Positions 42,049 through 50,391 of a stretch of DNA of 54,889 nucleotides are shown in pieces (position 1 is the stretch's first letter; each line of letters opens with the position of its first letter). Under the pieces are notes generated by a model. It was not told the DNA's origin and made no database searches. It worked only from the letters and a program-made list of their open reading frames with translations. The translations under genes and the position numbers were made by a program. This stretch comes from Yinghuangia elevatio (GTDB lineage: Bacteria; Actinomycetota; Actinomycetes; Streptomycetales; Streptomycetaceae), in the NCBI RefSeq assembly GCF_040649515.1, contig NZ_JBEZFP010000051.1:1-54889 (forward strand). Direction: 5' to 3'.

Positions 42049-42876
42049 ATGGCCGCACCCCACGTTTCCGCCGCCGAGCCCACCCGCGTGCCCTCCGCCA
42101 CGACGGCCGGCACGACCTCCCCGGCGGGCGGTGTGCTGGCCGGCAAGGCGGCGCTGGTCACCGGCGGCAGCCGCGGGATCGGCGCCGCGATCGTGCGCAG
42201 GCTCGCGCGGGACGGCGCCGACGTCGCGTTCACGTACGTCAGCGCGGCGGGCGAGGAGCACGCGCGCAAGGTCGTCGCCGATGTCGAGGCCGCCGGACGC
42301 CGGGCGCTGGCCCTTCGTTCCGACGCCGCCGACCCGGCCGCGGTCACCGCCGCGGTCGACCGCGCCGCCGCCGGGCTCGGACGCCTCGACATCCTGGTCA
42401 ACAACGCGGGCGTGTTCCCCAGCGGCCCGGTCGAGGAGGTCTCGTTGGCGGAGGTGGACCACACGATCGCGGTGCACGTACGGGCGGCGTTCCTGGCCTC
42501 GCAGGCGGCGGCGCGCCATCTGCCGGACGGCGGCGGGCGCATCATCGGCATCGGCAGCACGCTGGGCGAGCGCGTGCCGTTCGCCGGCGTCACCCTCTAC
42601 GCGATGAGCAAGGCCGCCCTCGGGGGCCTCACCCGCGGACTGGCCCGCGACCTGGGGCCGCGCGGCATCACCGTGAACGTCGTGCACCCCGGCTCCACCG
42701 ACACCGACATGAACCCGGCCGACGCCGCCGACGCGGACTTCCAGCGCGAACTCACCGCGCTGGGCCGCTTCCTCGACCCGGACGACGTCGCCGCAACCGT
42801 GGCCCACCTGGCAGGCCCCGCCGGCCGCCACATCACCGGCGCGGCCATCACCGTCGACGCGGGCGCCAACGCCTGA
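42049..42876 (+). CDS. SDR-family NAD(P)-dependent oxidoreductase
   Basis: A 275-residue short-chain dehydrogenase with the NAD(P) motif TGGSRGIG, NNAG, the catalytic Ser in GIGSTLGERV and YAMSK (Tyr-x-x-x-Lys), and a C-terminal PDDVAATVAHLAG end. The first ~25 residues are an Ala/Thr/Ser-rich extension. AAGGAG lies 7 bases before ATG 42049. Classical FabG-like SDRs reduce 3-oxoacyl groups or sugars; the substrate is not evident. It is controlled with the TetR gene across the divergent region. Confidence 0.93.
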   Translation: MAAPHVSAAEPTRVPSATTAGTTSPAGGVLAGKAALVTGGSRGIGAAIVRRLARDGADVAFTYVSAAGEEHARKVVADVEAAGRRALALRSDAADPAAVTAAVDRAAAGLGRLDILVNNAGVFPSGPVEEVSLAEVDHTIAVHVRAAFLASQAAARHLPDGGGRIIGIGSTLGERVPFAGVTLYAMSKAALGGLTRGLARDLGPRGITVNVVHPGSTDTDMNPADAADADFQRELTALGRFLDPDDVAATVAHLAGPAGRHITGAAITVDAGANA

Positions 42877-43043
42877 GAGCCGACCAACGCCGAGAACGAC
42901 TTCGAGGAAACCGGGGACGTCGAGGCTCCGCCGCACGGGCGGACCGAGGCCTCTGGAAGAGGGCCCGGCTGCCGGTGGTCGCGAAACGGGGGTCGCGTTT
43001 GTTCCAGGGGGCATTGCGTTGGGATACCCCCCACCCCTATGGT

Positions 43044-43071
43044 CCTCATATGAAGACTTGTTCATATGAGG
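43044..43071. promoter_or_regulatory. SmtB/ArsR-type operator upstream of the metal efflux operon
   Basis: Perfect 10-bp inverted repeat CCTCATATGA-N8-TCATATGAGG. Its core is TGAA-N6-TTCA, the recognised SmtB/ArsR consensus. It starts right after a possible promoter, TTGCGT (43014-43019) and TATGGT (43038-43043) with an 18-base spacer, and ends 16 bases before the ArsR start. Confidence 0.88.
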
Positions 43072-43087
43072 CAATGAGGGGTGCCCG

Positions 43088-43525
43088 GTGACCGCCGCGC
43101 AGCCCGACGCCGACGCCGCGTGCGCGGTGCGCGTCGTGGACGCCGACCGGGTCGCGGCCGTACGCGAGGCGCTGCCCGACGAGGGCCGCGTCGCCGACAC
43201 CGCGGCGGTCTTCGCGCTGCTCGGCGACCCGGGACGGCTGAAGCTGCTGGTCGCGCTGCTGGAGGGCGAGATGTGCGTCTGCGACCTCGCGGCGGCGTGC
43301 GGGCAGGGCGAGTCCGCCGTGTCCCACCAACTGCGACTGCTGCGCGCACACCGCGTCGTCACCGCCCGGCGGTCGGGGCGCATGGCGTACTACCGCCTCG
43401 CGGACGCCCACGTGCGCCTGCTCCTCGACGTCACCCTCGCCCACCTCGAACACGCCGGGCCCGCGGACACCGTGGCCACCGCCGCTGCCGCGGCGCCGAC
43501 CCGCACGGGGGGTGCGGACCGATGA
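43088..43525 (+). CDS. ArsR/SmtB-family metal-sensing repressor
   Basis: A 145-residue repressor: AAVFALLGDPGRLKLLVALL, the metal-site helix EMCVCDLAAACGQGESAVSH with three cysteines, and the wing RRSGRMAYYRLADAHVRLLL. The C-terminal His/Asp pattern could add an alpha-5 site as in zinc and nickel sensors. GTG 43088 follows GAGGGG. The stop overlaps the CDF start as ATGA. With the operator just upstream it should repress itself and the transporter until Zn2+, Co2+ or Ni2+ rises. Confidence 0.93.
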   Translation: MTAAQPDADAACAVRVVDADRVAAVREALPDEGRVADTAAVFALLGDPGRLKLLVALLEGEMCVCDLAAACGQGESAVSHQLRLLRAHRVVTARRSGRMAYYRLADAHVRLLLDVTLAHLEHAGPADTVATAAAAAPTRTGGADR

Positions 43526-44697
43526 CGTCGACGGACAACGTGCCAGACCAAGGCGGTCACCGCCACGACGACCACGGCCACGGCCATGACGACGGCCACA
43601 GCCACGCCGCGGGCCACAGCCCGGACGACGTCCGGGACGGCAACGGCCGCCGCGCGGCACGCGCCAAGAACACCCGCTCAGGCGACCACCCGCACGACCA
43701 TGCGCACGGCGACGGGCACGCCGGGCACTCCCACGGGGTGTCGCCCGACGCCGACCGCCGCTACCTCACGGCCGCGCTGGTCCTGATCGGCGGCTACATG
43801 GCCGTCGAGGTCGTGGTCGGCGTCATGGCCCAGTCCCTGGCGCTGATCACCGACGCGGGCCACATGCTGACCGACGCCGTGTCCATCGTGCTGGCGCTGG
43901 TCGCGATGCGGCTGGCGGCGCGGCCGGCGCGCGGGCGCTGGACGTACGGCCTCAAGCGCGCCGAGATCCTGTCGGCGCAGATCAACGGCATCACGTTCCT
44001 GCTGCTGGTGGTGTGGTTCACGTACGAGGCGATCCACCGCCTGATCGACCCGCCCGACGTCGAGGGCGGCCTCGTCGTGATCACCGCCGTCGCCGGGATC
44101 GCGGTCAACGTCGCCGCGGCGTGGCTGATCAGCCGGGCGAACCGGTCGAGCCTGAACGTCGAGGGGGCATACCAGCACATCCTGAACGACATGTGGGCAT
44201 TCATCATCACGACGATCTCCGGCGTCGTGGTCATGACCACCGGCTTCGCCCGCGCCGACGCGATCGCCTCGCTCGTCGTCGCCGCACTCATGCTCAAGGC
44301 CGGGCTCATGCTGGTCCGCGAGTCGTGGCGCATCCTGCTGGAGGCCGCCCCCGCGGGACTCGAACCGGACGAGATCGGCGGCGAACTCGCGCTCCAGGAC
44401 GGCGTGTCCGAGGTGCACGACCTGCACATCTGGACCATCACCTCGGGCTTCCCCGCCCTGTCGGCACACGTGCTCGTGGACGCCGGACACGACTGCCACG
44501 CGGTACGCGACCGCCTGGAACGCGTACTGCGCGAACGCTGGCAGGTCGAACACACCACCCTCCAGGTCGACCACGCGCCGCCCGGCGTCTGGGAGATCGC
44601 CGAGGGACCGAAGGCCGAAGGCGCCACGAGCGCCGATCCGTCGCACTGCGCGGACCCGCACGGCACCGTGCACCGCGCGGCGGGCACGCCCCGATGA
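43522..44697 (+). CDS. CDF-family cation efflux protein
   Basis: A 391-residue cation diffusion facilitator exporting Zn2+, Co2+ or similar ions by proton exchange. The N terminus is very His/Asp-rich (HRHDDHGHGHDDGHSHAAGH), a probable metal-binding tail. Six membrane helices carry the HxxxD ligands in GHMLTDAVS and HILNDMWA. A cytosolic C-terminal domain follows (VHDLHIWTITSGFPALSAHV). Translation is coupled to the ArsR gene. The His-rich tail and closeness to ZitB/CzcD-type sequences suggest zinc. Confidence 0.94.
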   Translation: MTSTDNVPDQGGHRHDDHGHGHDDGHSHAAGHSPDDVRDGNGRRAARAKNTRSGDHPHDHAHGDGHAGHSHGVSPDADRRYLTAALVLIGGYMAVEVVVGVMAQSLALITDAGHMLTDAVSIVLALVAMRLAARPARGRWTYGLKRAEILSAQINGITFLLLVVWFTYEAIHRLIDPPDVEGGLVVITAVAGIAVNVAAAWLISRANRSSLNVEGAYQHILNDMWAFIITTISGVVVMTTGFARADAIASLVVAALMLKAGLMLVRESWRILLEAAPAGLEPDEIGGELALQDGVSEVHDLHIWTITSGFPALSAHVLVDAGHDCHAVRDRLERVLRERWQVEHTTLQVDHAPPGVWEIAEGPKAEGATSADPSHCADPHGTVHRAAGTPR

Positions 44698-44744
44698 CGA
44701 CGCGGTGCGCGCAGCCTCCGGCTCGGCGTGCCTAGACTCCGGGG

Positions 44745-45572
44745 GTGGACGTGACCCAGGGCGCGGCGGACGGCCGTACTCACGAGGACAGCCCGCCGCG
44801 CCCCGCGGCCGACGGCGGACAGGACGCAGCGCTCGACGCGGTAGCGGTGCTCGCCGACCCGGTGCGCCGCGCCCTGTACCGCTACGTGGCCGCCGCGGGG
44901 CGCGAGGTCGGCCGAGCCGAAGCCGCCGAAGCGGTCGGCGTGCAGCGCACCCTCGCGGCGCACCACCTCGACAAACTGGCCGAAGTGGGCCTGGTGGAGG
45001 TCGCGTTCGCGCGCCCGGCCGGGCGCAGCGGGCCCGGCGCGGGGCGGCCCGCGAAGCTGTACCGGCCGGCGGCAGGGGAGCTGTCGGTGTCGGTGCCGCG
45101 GCGGGCGTACGACGCAGCGGGCCTGGTCTTGGCCGAGGCGCTTGAGCGGCTGCGCGCGGACGACGCGGTGGCGCGCGCGGGTCGTGAGGAGGGCTACGCG
45201 GCGGGACTCCCGTTCCGGGCCCGGGCCGGCGCGGGGTCGGGGAGTGTTGCGGAGCAGGGCGTACGCCTGGCCGAGGCACTGCGCGCCCGCGGGTACGAGC
45301 CCGAACCCGACGCGCGTGACGCACAGGACGCCGAGTCGATCCAGGGGACCTGCCGGGACGCGGAGCACGGGCCGCCGCCGAGTGCGCTGCGGCTGCGGAA
45401 CTGCCCGTTCCACCGGCTCGCCGAGCAGTTCCCGCCGCTGGTCTGCGGCATGAACCTCGCGCTGCTGGAGGGCCTCGTCGAGGGTGCCGGTACGCCCGCC
45501 TGGCGGCCCAGGATCGCCCCGGCGGGCGACGGCTGCTGCGTGGTCCTGGAACCGGCACCCGAGTCGGACTGA
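44745..45572 (+). CDS. Winged-helix regulator with Cys-rich C terminus
   Basis: A 275-residue regulator. The N-terminal winged helix is AVAVLADPVRRALYRYVAAA and GVQRTLAAHHLDKLAEVGLV. The C-terminal half carries NCPFHRLAEQFPPLVCGMNL and GDGCCVVLE, a cysteine/histidine set reminiscent of the iron-sulfur site in SufR-like regulators. A TAGACT hexamer at 44733-44738 places the transcription start on the GTG, so the mRNA is probably leaderless. It lies 47 bases past the CDF gene on the same strand. Metal, iron-sulfur or redox sensing is likely, but the ligand is not known. Confidence 0.85.
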   Translation: MDVTQGAADGRTHEDSPPRPAADGGQDAALDAVAVLADPVRRALYRYVAAAGREVGRAEAAEAVGVQRTLAAHHLDKLAEVGLVEVAFARPAGRSGPGAGRPAKLYRPAAGELSVSVPRRAYDAAGLVLAEALERLRADDAVARAGREEGYAAGLPFRARAGAGSGSVAEQGVRLAEALRARGYEPEPDARDAQDAESIQGTCRDAEHGPPPSALRLRNCPFHRLAEQFPPLVCGMNLALLEGLVEGAGTPAWRPRIAPAGDGCCVVLEPAPESD

Positions 45573-45822
45573 GCACGCCACGCCGCGGGACCGCAGGACC
45601 GCTGGTCCGCCGGTCCCAACGGGGCGCAGGGGTCGACGGACGTACCCGGCCATACGCGCCACCACCCCGCCCCGTCACCCCACTCGCCACGTCGCCCACG
45701 GGACGCGTCACGGTTCCGTCGCCGTGCGCGCGGGTCGCCTGTGCGCCCCCGAGACGGGCATCGTCCACCACCTGATTTCTAAAAACAATGGAGATTGACA
45801 TATCGCCGCGCGAGATGGTGAC

Positions 45823-46374
45823 ATGACGCCCATGCCGAACACGCCTGCCGACACGGCCCCGATGCCCGCCTCCGCCGCCACGCCGCACCCGTCGGGCGAG
45901 CCCGCCGAGGGGGCCGCCGCCTACCACGTGGCACAGCTCAACGTCGCCCGCCTGCTCGCCCCGATCGACTCGCCGCAGCTCGCCGACTTCGTCGCCGGAC
46001 TCCACACCGTGAACCTGCTCGCCGAGTCCTCGCCGGGCTTCGTGTGGCGGCTGATCGGCGACGAGAACGACCGCGACGCCACCTACGTGCCCACCGTCTT
46101 CGACGCCGACGTCCTGGTGAACCTGACGGTGTGGGAGGACGTCGACTCCCTCTGGGAGTTCGCGTACCGCGGCCACCACCTGGAGTACCTGCGCCGCCGC
46201 AACGAATGGTTCGGCGACATGGGCGAGCGCTACCAGGTCCTGTGGTGGGTCCCCGTCGGAACCGAGCCGACCGAACGGGAGGCCGCCGACCGCCTGGAAC
46301 ACCTCCGCACCCACGGCCCCACCCCCAAGGCATTCACCTTCCGTCAGCGCTACCCGGCGCCCGCCACACCCTGA
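45823..46374 (+). CDS. DUF3291-domain protein
   Basis: A 183-residue protein matching DUF3291 throughout: AYHVAQLNVARLLAPIDSPQ, GLHTVNLLAESSPGFVWRLI, VLVNLTVWEDVDSLWEFAYR, RRNEWFGDMGE and TPKAFTFRQRYP. It is predicted to adopt a ferredoxin-like fold like the ABM monooxygenases, but no activity is established. ATG 45823 or 45832 could start it. A TTGACA (45796-45801) and an AT-rich run lie just upstream, so a promoter is there. Confidence 0.9.
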   Translation: MTPMPNTPADTAPMPASAATPHPSGEPAEGAAAYHVAQLNVARLLAPIDSPQLADFVAGLHTVNLLAESSPGFVWRLIGDENDRDATYVPTVFDADVLVNLTVWEDVDSLWEFAYRGHHLEYLRRRNEWFGDMGERYQVLWWVPVGTEPTEREAADRLEHLRTHGPTPKAFTFRQRYPAPATP

Positions 46375-46753
46375 CGCGCCGGAGGACGCCCGCGTGGACC
46401 GAGTTCGCGGGAGGTTGACGGAAGACCGTCCCGCGCGCCCGGCGTGCACCTGCGAGCCTCGCGCCATGAGCGGACCAAGCGGACCGAAGTGCACAGGGTT
46501 CGGGCGCGTCGACCTGGAGCGGGGGTGCGGGCGTCCGGAGCTGTACGCAATCGCCATCACGAGAGGGCGCGACCGGCGACGCCCCGTCCGACAACCGGGG
46601 CCCGAGGCGTACGTAACTTCCGGTTCCCGACCGGGAGGAGCCCCGCGCGCCTAGGCTGCGAGGTGACAACGCGTCCGTGAGCCGGGGGGCCTCGACGGAC
46701 CGGCCGGGCACCGCCGCGGCCGGGACCGGGACGCGCATCTCAGGGGGGACCTG
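46375..46753. other. Intergenic region
   Basis: About 380 bases with no supported gene. A TAGGCT hexamer at 46652-46657 may be the -10 of the membrane protein gene at 46754. Confidence 0.5.
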
Positions 46754-47299
46754 ATGAGCGGAACTGGTGGCTCTGCCACGCCCGGAAGCGGCTCGGGGAG
46801 CGCGGGGGACGGCACCGACGGGCCTGGTCGCAGTCTGCGGACCCGGCTGTTCTTCACCGCATGGAGCACCGCCGTCGTCGTCAACGTGCTGATCGTGCTG
46901 GTGGTCCTGGCCAAGGTGACCGACTGGTGCGACACCGACTGCGAGGGCAGCGACGTCTTCCAGGACAACGTGGGCGCGGTCCTGTTCGGCGGCCTCCTCA
47001 TCGGTGCGTGGTCGGGCATCTGCGCCGGGGTGTTCGCCGTCGCGCTGCCGAACCGCCTGGCCGCGGTGCGCGGCGTCGCCCCGCTCGCGGCCGTGGCAGG
47101 GCAGGTGGTCGGTTACCTGACGATGGCGCCCTGGTGGCTGCGGCTCGCCGTCACCGGCCCGGAGGCCTGGGAGCTGCACAGCCTGATCTTGTTCCCGCTC
47201 CCCGAACTCGCCGTCGGCCTGGCGGTGTTCGTGGCCGTGTCCCATGCGGCGCGGCGTCCGGCCAGGCCCCTCGTACGGACCGGGAGCGGGGGCACGTAG
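46754..47299 (+). CDS. Predicted four-helix membrane protein
   Basis: A 181-residue protein with a Gly/Ser-rich hydrophilic start and four hydrophobic segments, including AWSTAVVVNVLIVLVVLAKV, VLFGGLLIGAWSGICAGVFA and ELAVGLAVFVAVSHAA. Two cysteines in the first external loop (DWCDTDCEG) could pair. AGGGGGGA lies 6 bases before ATG 46754. No family is recognised. Confidence 0.78.
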   Translation: MSGTGGSATPGSGSGSAGDGTDGPGRSLRTRLFFTAWSTAVVVNVLIVLVVLAKVTDWCDTDCEGSDVFQDNVGAVLFGGLLIGAWSGICAGVFAVALPNRLAAVRGVAPLAAVAGQVVGYLTMAPWWLRLAVTGPEAWELHSLILFPLPELAVGLAVFVAVSHAARRPARPLVRTGSGGT

Positions 47300-47381
47300 A
47301 CAGCCGGAGGAACGAGCGGAACCGGGACGGTCTGCGAGGACGGGAGACGCAGGGGACGAACCGGCGGCGACGACCACGCGG

Positions 47382-48005
47382 CTAGCGGCGCGTCCATTCG
47401 GGTTGCGCGAAGTCGGCCGCCCGGGCGTCGAGGTGGCCGAGCAGCACCACCTCGCGGAACTGCCACAGCAGCGCCCCGGTCGGGGCGTGCATCACCATGT
47501 CGGGGCGCAGCCACATCTGCAGCAGCGGCGGGCCGCCCGGCTGCGGCAGCCAGCGCGGCGTGTCGGGGGCCGCCAGCCGCGTCAACTCCACCGGATACAC
47601 GGCGTGGACCTCGTGGTTCGGGGTCAGCACGACAGGACCGGCGACGGCCGCCACGATCGGGGTGATGGCGAAGCCGGAGGTGGCCGGGAAGTCGTCCAGA
47701 CGCCCCAGCACCGCGTCCTCGCCGAGCAACAGGCCGAGTTCCTCGTGGAGTTCGCGTAGCGCGGCGCCGACCGCGGACTCCCCGTCGTCCACCCGGCCGC
47801 CCGGCAGGCCCCACTGGCCCGCGTTGCGGCCCCGGTACGCCCGCCTGATCACGATCACGCACGCCACGCCGTCGAACTCCGCCGTGCACAGCACCACCGC
47901 GGCCCGGCGCATCCCCGGCGCGTCGGCGACCTCGGTGTGCCGGAAAGCCGCGAGCCGCTCCCGTGCCGTCGCCACGAACTCGCCCACACCCACGCCTGCG
48001 CTCAT
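47382..48005 (-). CDS. Nudix hydrolase
   Basis: A 207-residue Nudix-fold hydrolase. The Nudix box is complete (GRVDDGESAVGAALRE then LHEELGL) and binds the divalent cations that assist hydrolysis of a nucleoside diphosphate linked to another group. The preceding RGRNAGQWGLPGG and later SGFAITPIVAAVAG match the CoA pyrophosphatase-like group (NudL), which would suggest a CoA substrate. It converges on the membrane protein gene. Confidence 0.92.
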   Translation of the reverse strand: MSAGVGVGEFVATARERLAAFRHTEVADAPGMRRAAVVLCTAEFDGVACVIVIRRAYRGRNAGQWGLPGGRVDDGESAVGAALRELHEELGLLLGEDAVLGRLDDFPATSGFAITPIVAAVAGPVVLTPNHEVHAVYPVELTRLAAPDTPRWLPQPGGPPLLQMWLRPDMVMHAPTGALLWQFREVVLLGHLDARAADFAQPEWTRR

Positions 48006-48367
48006 GCCCGGCCCCTCTCCGACGGGATCATCAGGCTAGTGCGCGCCGGCCGCGGACCGCCAAGAGGTCCGCCAACCCGACGTCCGGCCCCGGCCGACAC
48101 AGCACCCAAGGACCGCACCCGAAAGAACACCCCGAAGGACAGGTGAGGGAACATTCGAAAGAACACGCGCAACAACGCCCGCCGCAAGGCTGACACAGCG
48201 CCAAAAACCGTGCCCTGTAAGGCAATAGCCCACCGGGTTGGTCGCCCGAACGGAGCAACGAGCCAGTAGGATCATCAACCGTGGGCCACCGGCCCACCCG
48301 CGCGTGCCGGGCAGCACACCCAGGCAACCCGGCACCACCCAGCCCCCCGGACGGACAACGCGAACTT
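48006..48367. other. Intergenic region
   Basis: About 360 bases between the divergent Nudix and VOC genes. No gene is supported. An 11-base direct repeat CGAAAGAACAC occurs at 48120-48130 and 48156-48166 in a purine-rich stretch. Confidence 0.5.
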
Positions 48368-48793
48368 ATGCCCCACCCCTCCGCCCAGCACCCGCACGAC
48401 GGCGTCACCGGTACCGTGCAGCTGAACCACACCGTCGTCCACGCCGCCGACCCCGCGCTTTCGGCCGAGTTCATCGCGGTCGTGCTCGGCCTGGAGGTCG
48501 GCGCCCGCTTCGGGCCGTTCCTGCCCGTCGACCTCGGCAACGGCGTCACCCTCGACTACTACGAGATGCGCGACGAGCCGATCCAGCCGCAGCACTACGC
48601 CTTCCTCGTCCCGGACGAGGCCTTCGACGCGATGCTCGCCCGCCTGGACACGCTGGGGATCGTGTACTACGCCGACCCGAGCCACACCGAACTGGGGCGC
48701 ACCAACGACCTCTTCGGCGGGCGTGGCGCGTACTTCGACGATCCCGACGGCCACAACATGGAGATCATGACGCGGCCGTACGCCCGCCCCTAG
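48368..48793 (+). CDS. VOC-family protein (glyoxalase/dioxygenase superfamily)
   Basis: A 141-residue vicinal oxygen chelate protein. Metal ligands would be the His in VQLNHTVVHA, the His in QPQHYAFLVPD and the Glu in DGHNMEIMT. A stretch FGGRGAYFDDPDGHN is typical of the family. ATG 48368 fits the family N terminus, though the ribosome site is weak. The activity (lyase, isomerase, dioxygenase or antibiotic-binding) is unknown. Confidence 0.88.
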   Translation: MPHPSAQHPHDGVTGTVQLNHTVVHAADPALSAEFIAVVLGLEVGARFGPFLPVDLGNGVTLDYYEMRDEPIQPQHYAFLVPDEAFDAMLARLDTLGIVYYADPSHTELGRTNDLFGGRGAYFDDPDGHNMEIMTRPYARP

Positions 48794-48800
48794 CCCGTTT

Positions 48801-49451
48801 TCAGCCCGTGCCTGCAGTGCCCGAGGCGTCCGCGGCACCGGCGAGGTAGCGGCCGCGCGAGAGGGCGTACACCTTCACCCGCTTTCCGTACGCCGGCACC
48901 ACCGTCTCGCGTTCCTCGGCCATGCCGAGCCGGCGCATCACCTGCATCGAGGCGGTGTTGCGGACGTCGCAGATGCTCACCACGCGGGGGAGCCGGGCGT
49001 ACGCGAACGCGAACCGCAGCACCTCACGCGCCGCCTCGGTGGCGATCCCGAGCCCCCAGTACGCGCGGCCCAGCCGCCACCCGATCTCGACCGCGGGCAT
49101 GATCTCCGGCAGGAACTCCGGCTCCGCGAGGCCCACCCAGCCGACCAGCGCGCCGCCGGTGCCTCTGCTGCCGGATCCACCGCCGCCGGATCTCCCGCCG
49201 GGCACGCCACCCGGCCCGACGCCGGGCATGTCCCCGGGCCCGCCGCGCAGCTCGACCGCGAACAGCCCGAATCCGAGGGTGTCCCACGCCTGTTCGTACG
49301 CCGCTATCGCGGCCGCCGTCTCCTCGCGAGTCCGCACCCCGCCGTCGCGGATGAACCGCATGACTTCCGGGTCCGCGTACATCGGCGCCAACGCCTCGAC
49401 ATCGTCGGCGCGCCACCGGCGCAGCAGCAGCCGGTCCGTCTCGATCTCCAT
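48801..49451 (-). CDS. GNAT-family (RimJ/RimL-like) acetyltransferase
   Basis: A 216-residue acetyltransferase: METDRLLLRRW-like start (IETDRLLLRRWRADDVEALA), LGRAYWGLGIATEAAREVLR for acetyl-CoA binding, and VRNTASMQVMRRLGM. A Gly/Ser/Pro-rich insertion of ~30 residues (PGVGPGGVPGGRSGGGGSGS) splits the core between two strands and is unusual. ATG 49451 (or GTG 49454) starts it; the frame runs open upstream. It converges on the VOC gene. Confidence 0.88.
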   Translation of the reverse strand: MEIETDRLLLRRWRADDVEALAPMYADPEVMRFIRDGGVRTREETAAAIAAYEQAWDTLGFGLFAVELRGGPGDMPGVGPGGVPGGRSGGGGSGSRGTGGALVGWVGLAEPEFLPEIMPAVEIGWRLGRAYWGLGIATEAAREVLRFAFAYARLPRVVSICDVRNTASMQVMRRLGMAEERETVVPAYGKRVKVYALSRGRYLAGAADASGTAGTG

Positions 49452-49545
49452 CACCACGCCCCCATGTTCCCGCAGGCCCCCGCCGCCGCGTACACGCCCC
49501 TCCTCCGCACACGTGCGCGCGGAAGCGCACGCGCACCGCACACGG

Positions 49546-49591
49546 AAACGCCGGTGGGCGCGCACCTCTCGGTACGCGCCCACCGGCGTTT
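49546..49591. terminator. Hairpin terminator downstream of gatD
   Basis: Perfect 17-bp inverted repeat (49546-49562 with 49575-49591), 12-base loop, just past the stop of the gatD-murT operon on the minus strand; a short T-rich run follows on that strand. Confidence 0.75.
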
Positions 49592-49656
49592 CGTTCCGCA
49601 CAGCTGGGCGACCGTCACTGCCGGGCGAAAGCCGGACAGCCGACGTCAGGTCGGCG

Positions 49657-50391
49657 TCAGGCGGACGCCGCCCGCACCGCGCGCAGCCGCTCCGCCCGCA
49701 ACTGCTCGTGCCAGCGGTCCTCCAGCGGCGTCAGCGGCACACCTGTCGCCCAGGTGAGCAGCAGGTCCGCCAGCGCCGGATTGCGGGACAGCACCGGGCC
49801 GTGCATGTACGTGCCGATCACCCGGCCCGCGAACGCCCCCTCCGTGCCGTCCTCCGTACCGTTGCCGAACCCGGCCGTCACCCGCGCGAGGGGCTTGACG
49901 CCCGGGCCCAGGTGCGTGACGCCCTGATGGTTCTCGAACCCGGACAGCGCCGGGAGCCCGAGCGTCGGCTCGACGTCGGCCAGCACCTCGCCGACGCACC
50001 GCCGTCCGACCGGACCGCGCCCCGACTTCACGTCCAGCAGCCCCAGGCCCGGTTCGACCCGGTCCAGGTCGTCCACGAACTCGTGCCCGATGATCTGGTA
50101 GCCCGCGCACACCGCCAGCAGCGTCGCACCGCGCGCGACCGCCTGCCCCAGCCCCGGGTCCTTGCGCAGGCGCTCCGCCGCCAGCCGCTGCGGACGGTCT
50201 TCGCCCCCACCGATCAGGTAGATGTCGCCGGACGTCGGCACCGGCTGGTCCGACCGCACGTCGATCCGCTCCACCTGGATCCCGCGCATCTGCGCGCGGC
50301 GCTCCACGATCAGCGCGTTGCCCTGGTCGCCGTACGTGCTCAGCAGGTCCGGGTAGATCCACACCAGCCGGAGACTGCTCATCCCGATCAC
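49657..50391 (-). CDS. gatD: GatD glutaminase subunit of lipid II isoglutaminyl synthase
   Basis: A 244-residue class I glutamine amidotransferase that supplies ammonia to MurT for amidation of D-Glu to D-iGln in lipid II. The nucleophile is the Cys of LLAVCAGYQIIGHEF (residue 95), with GFENHQGVTHLGPG and the catalytic His in YMHGPVLSRN. The start GTG 50391 has AAGGAGG 7 bases upstream and overlaps the murT stop by 4 bases; ATG 50382 is the alternative. The pair is conserved in many Gram-positives and essential in some. Confidence 0.94.
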   Translation of the reverse strand: MIGMSSLRLVWIYPDLLSTYGDQGNALIVERRAQMRGIQVERIDVRSDQPVPTSGDIYLIGGGEDRPQRLAAERLRKDPGLGQAVARGATLLAVCAGYQIIGHEFVDDLDRVEPGLGLLDVKSGRGPVGRRCVGEVLADVEPTLGLPALSGFENHQGVTHLGPGVKPLARVTAGFGNGTEDGTEGAFAGRVIGTYMHGPVLSRNPALADLLLTWATGVPLTPLEDRWHEQLRAERLRAVRAASA

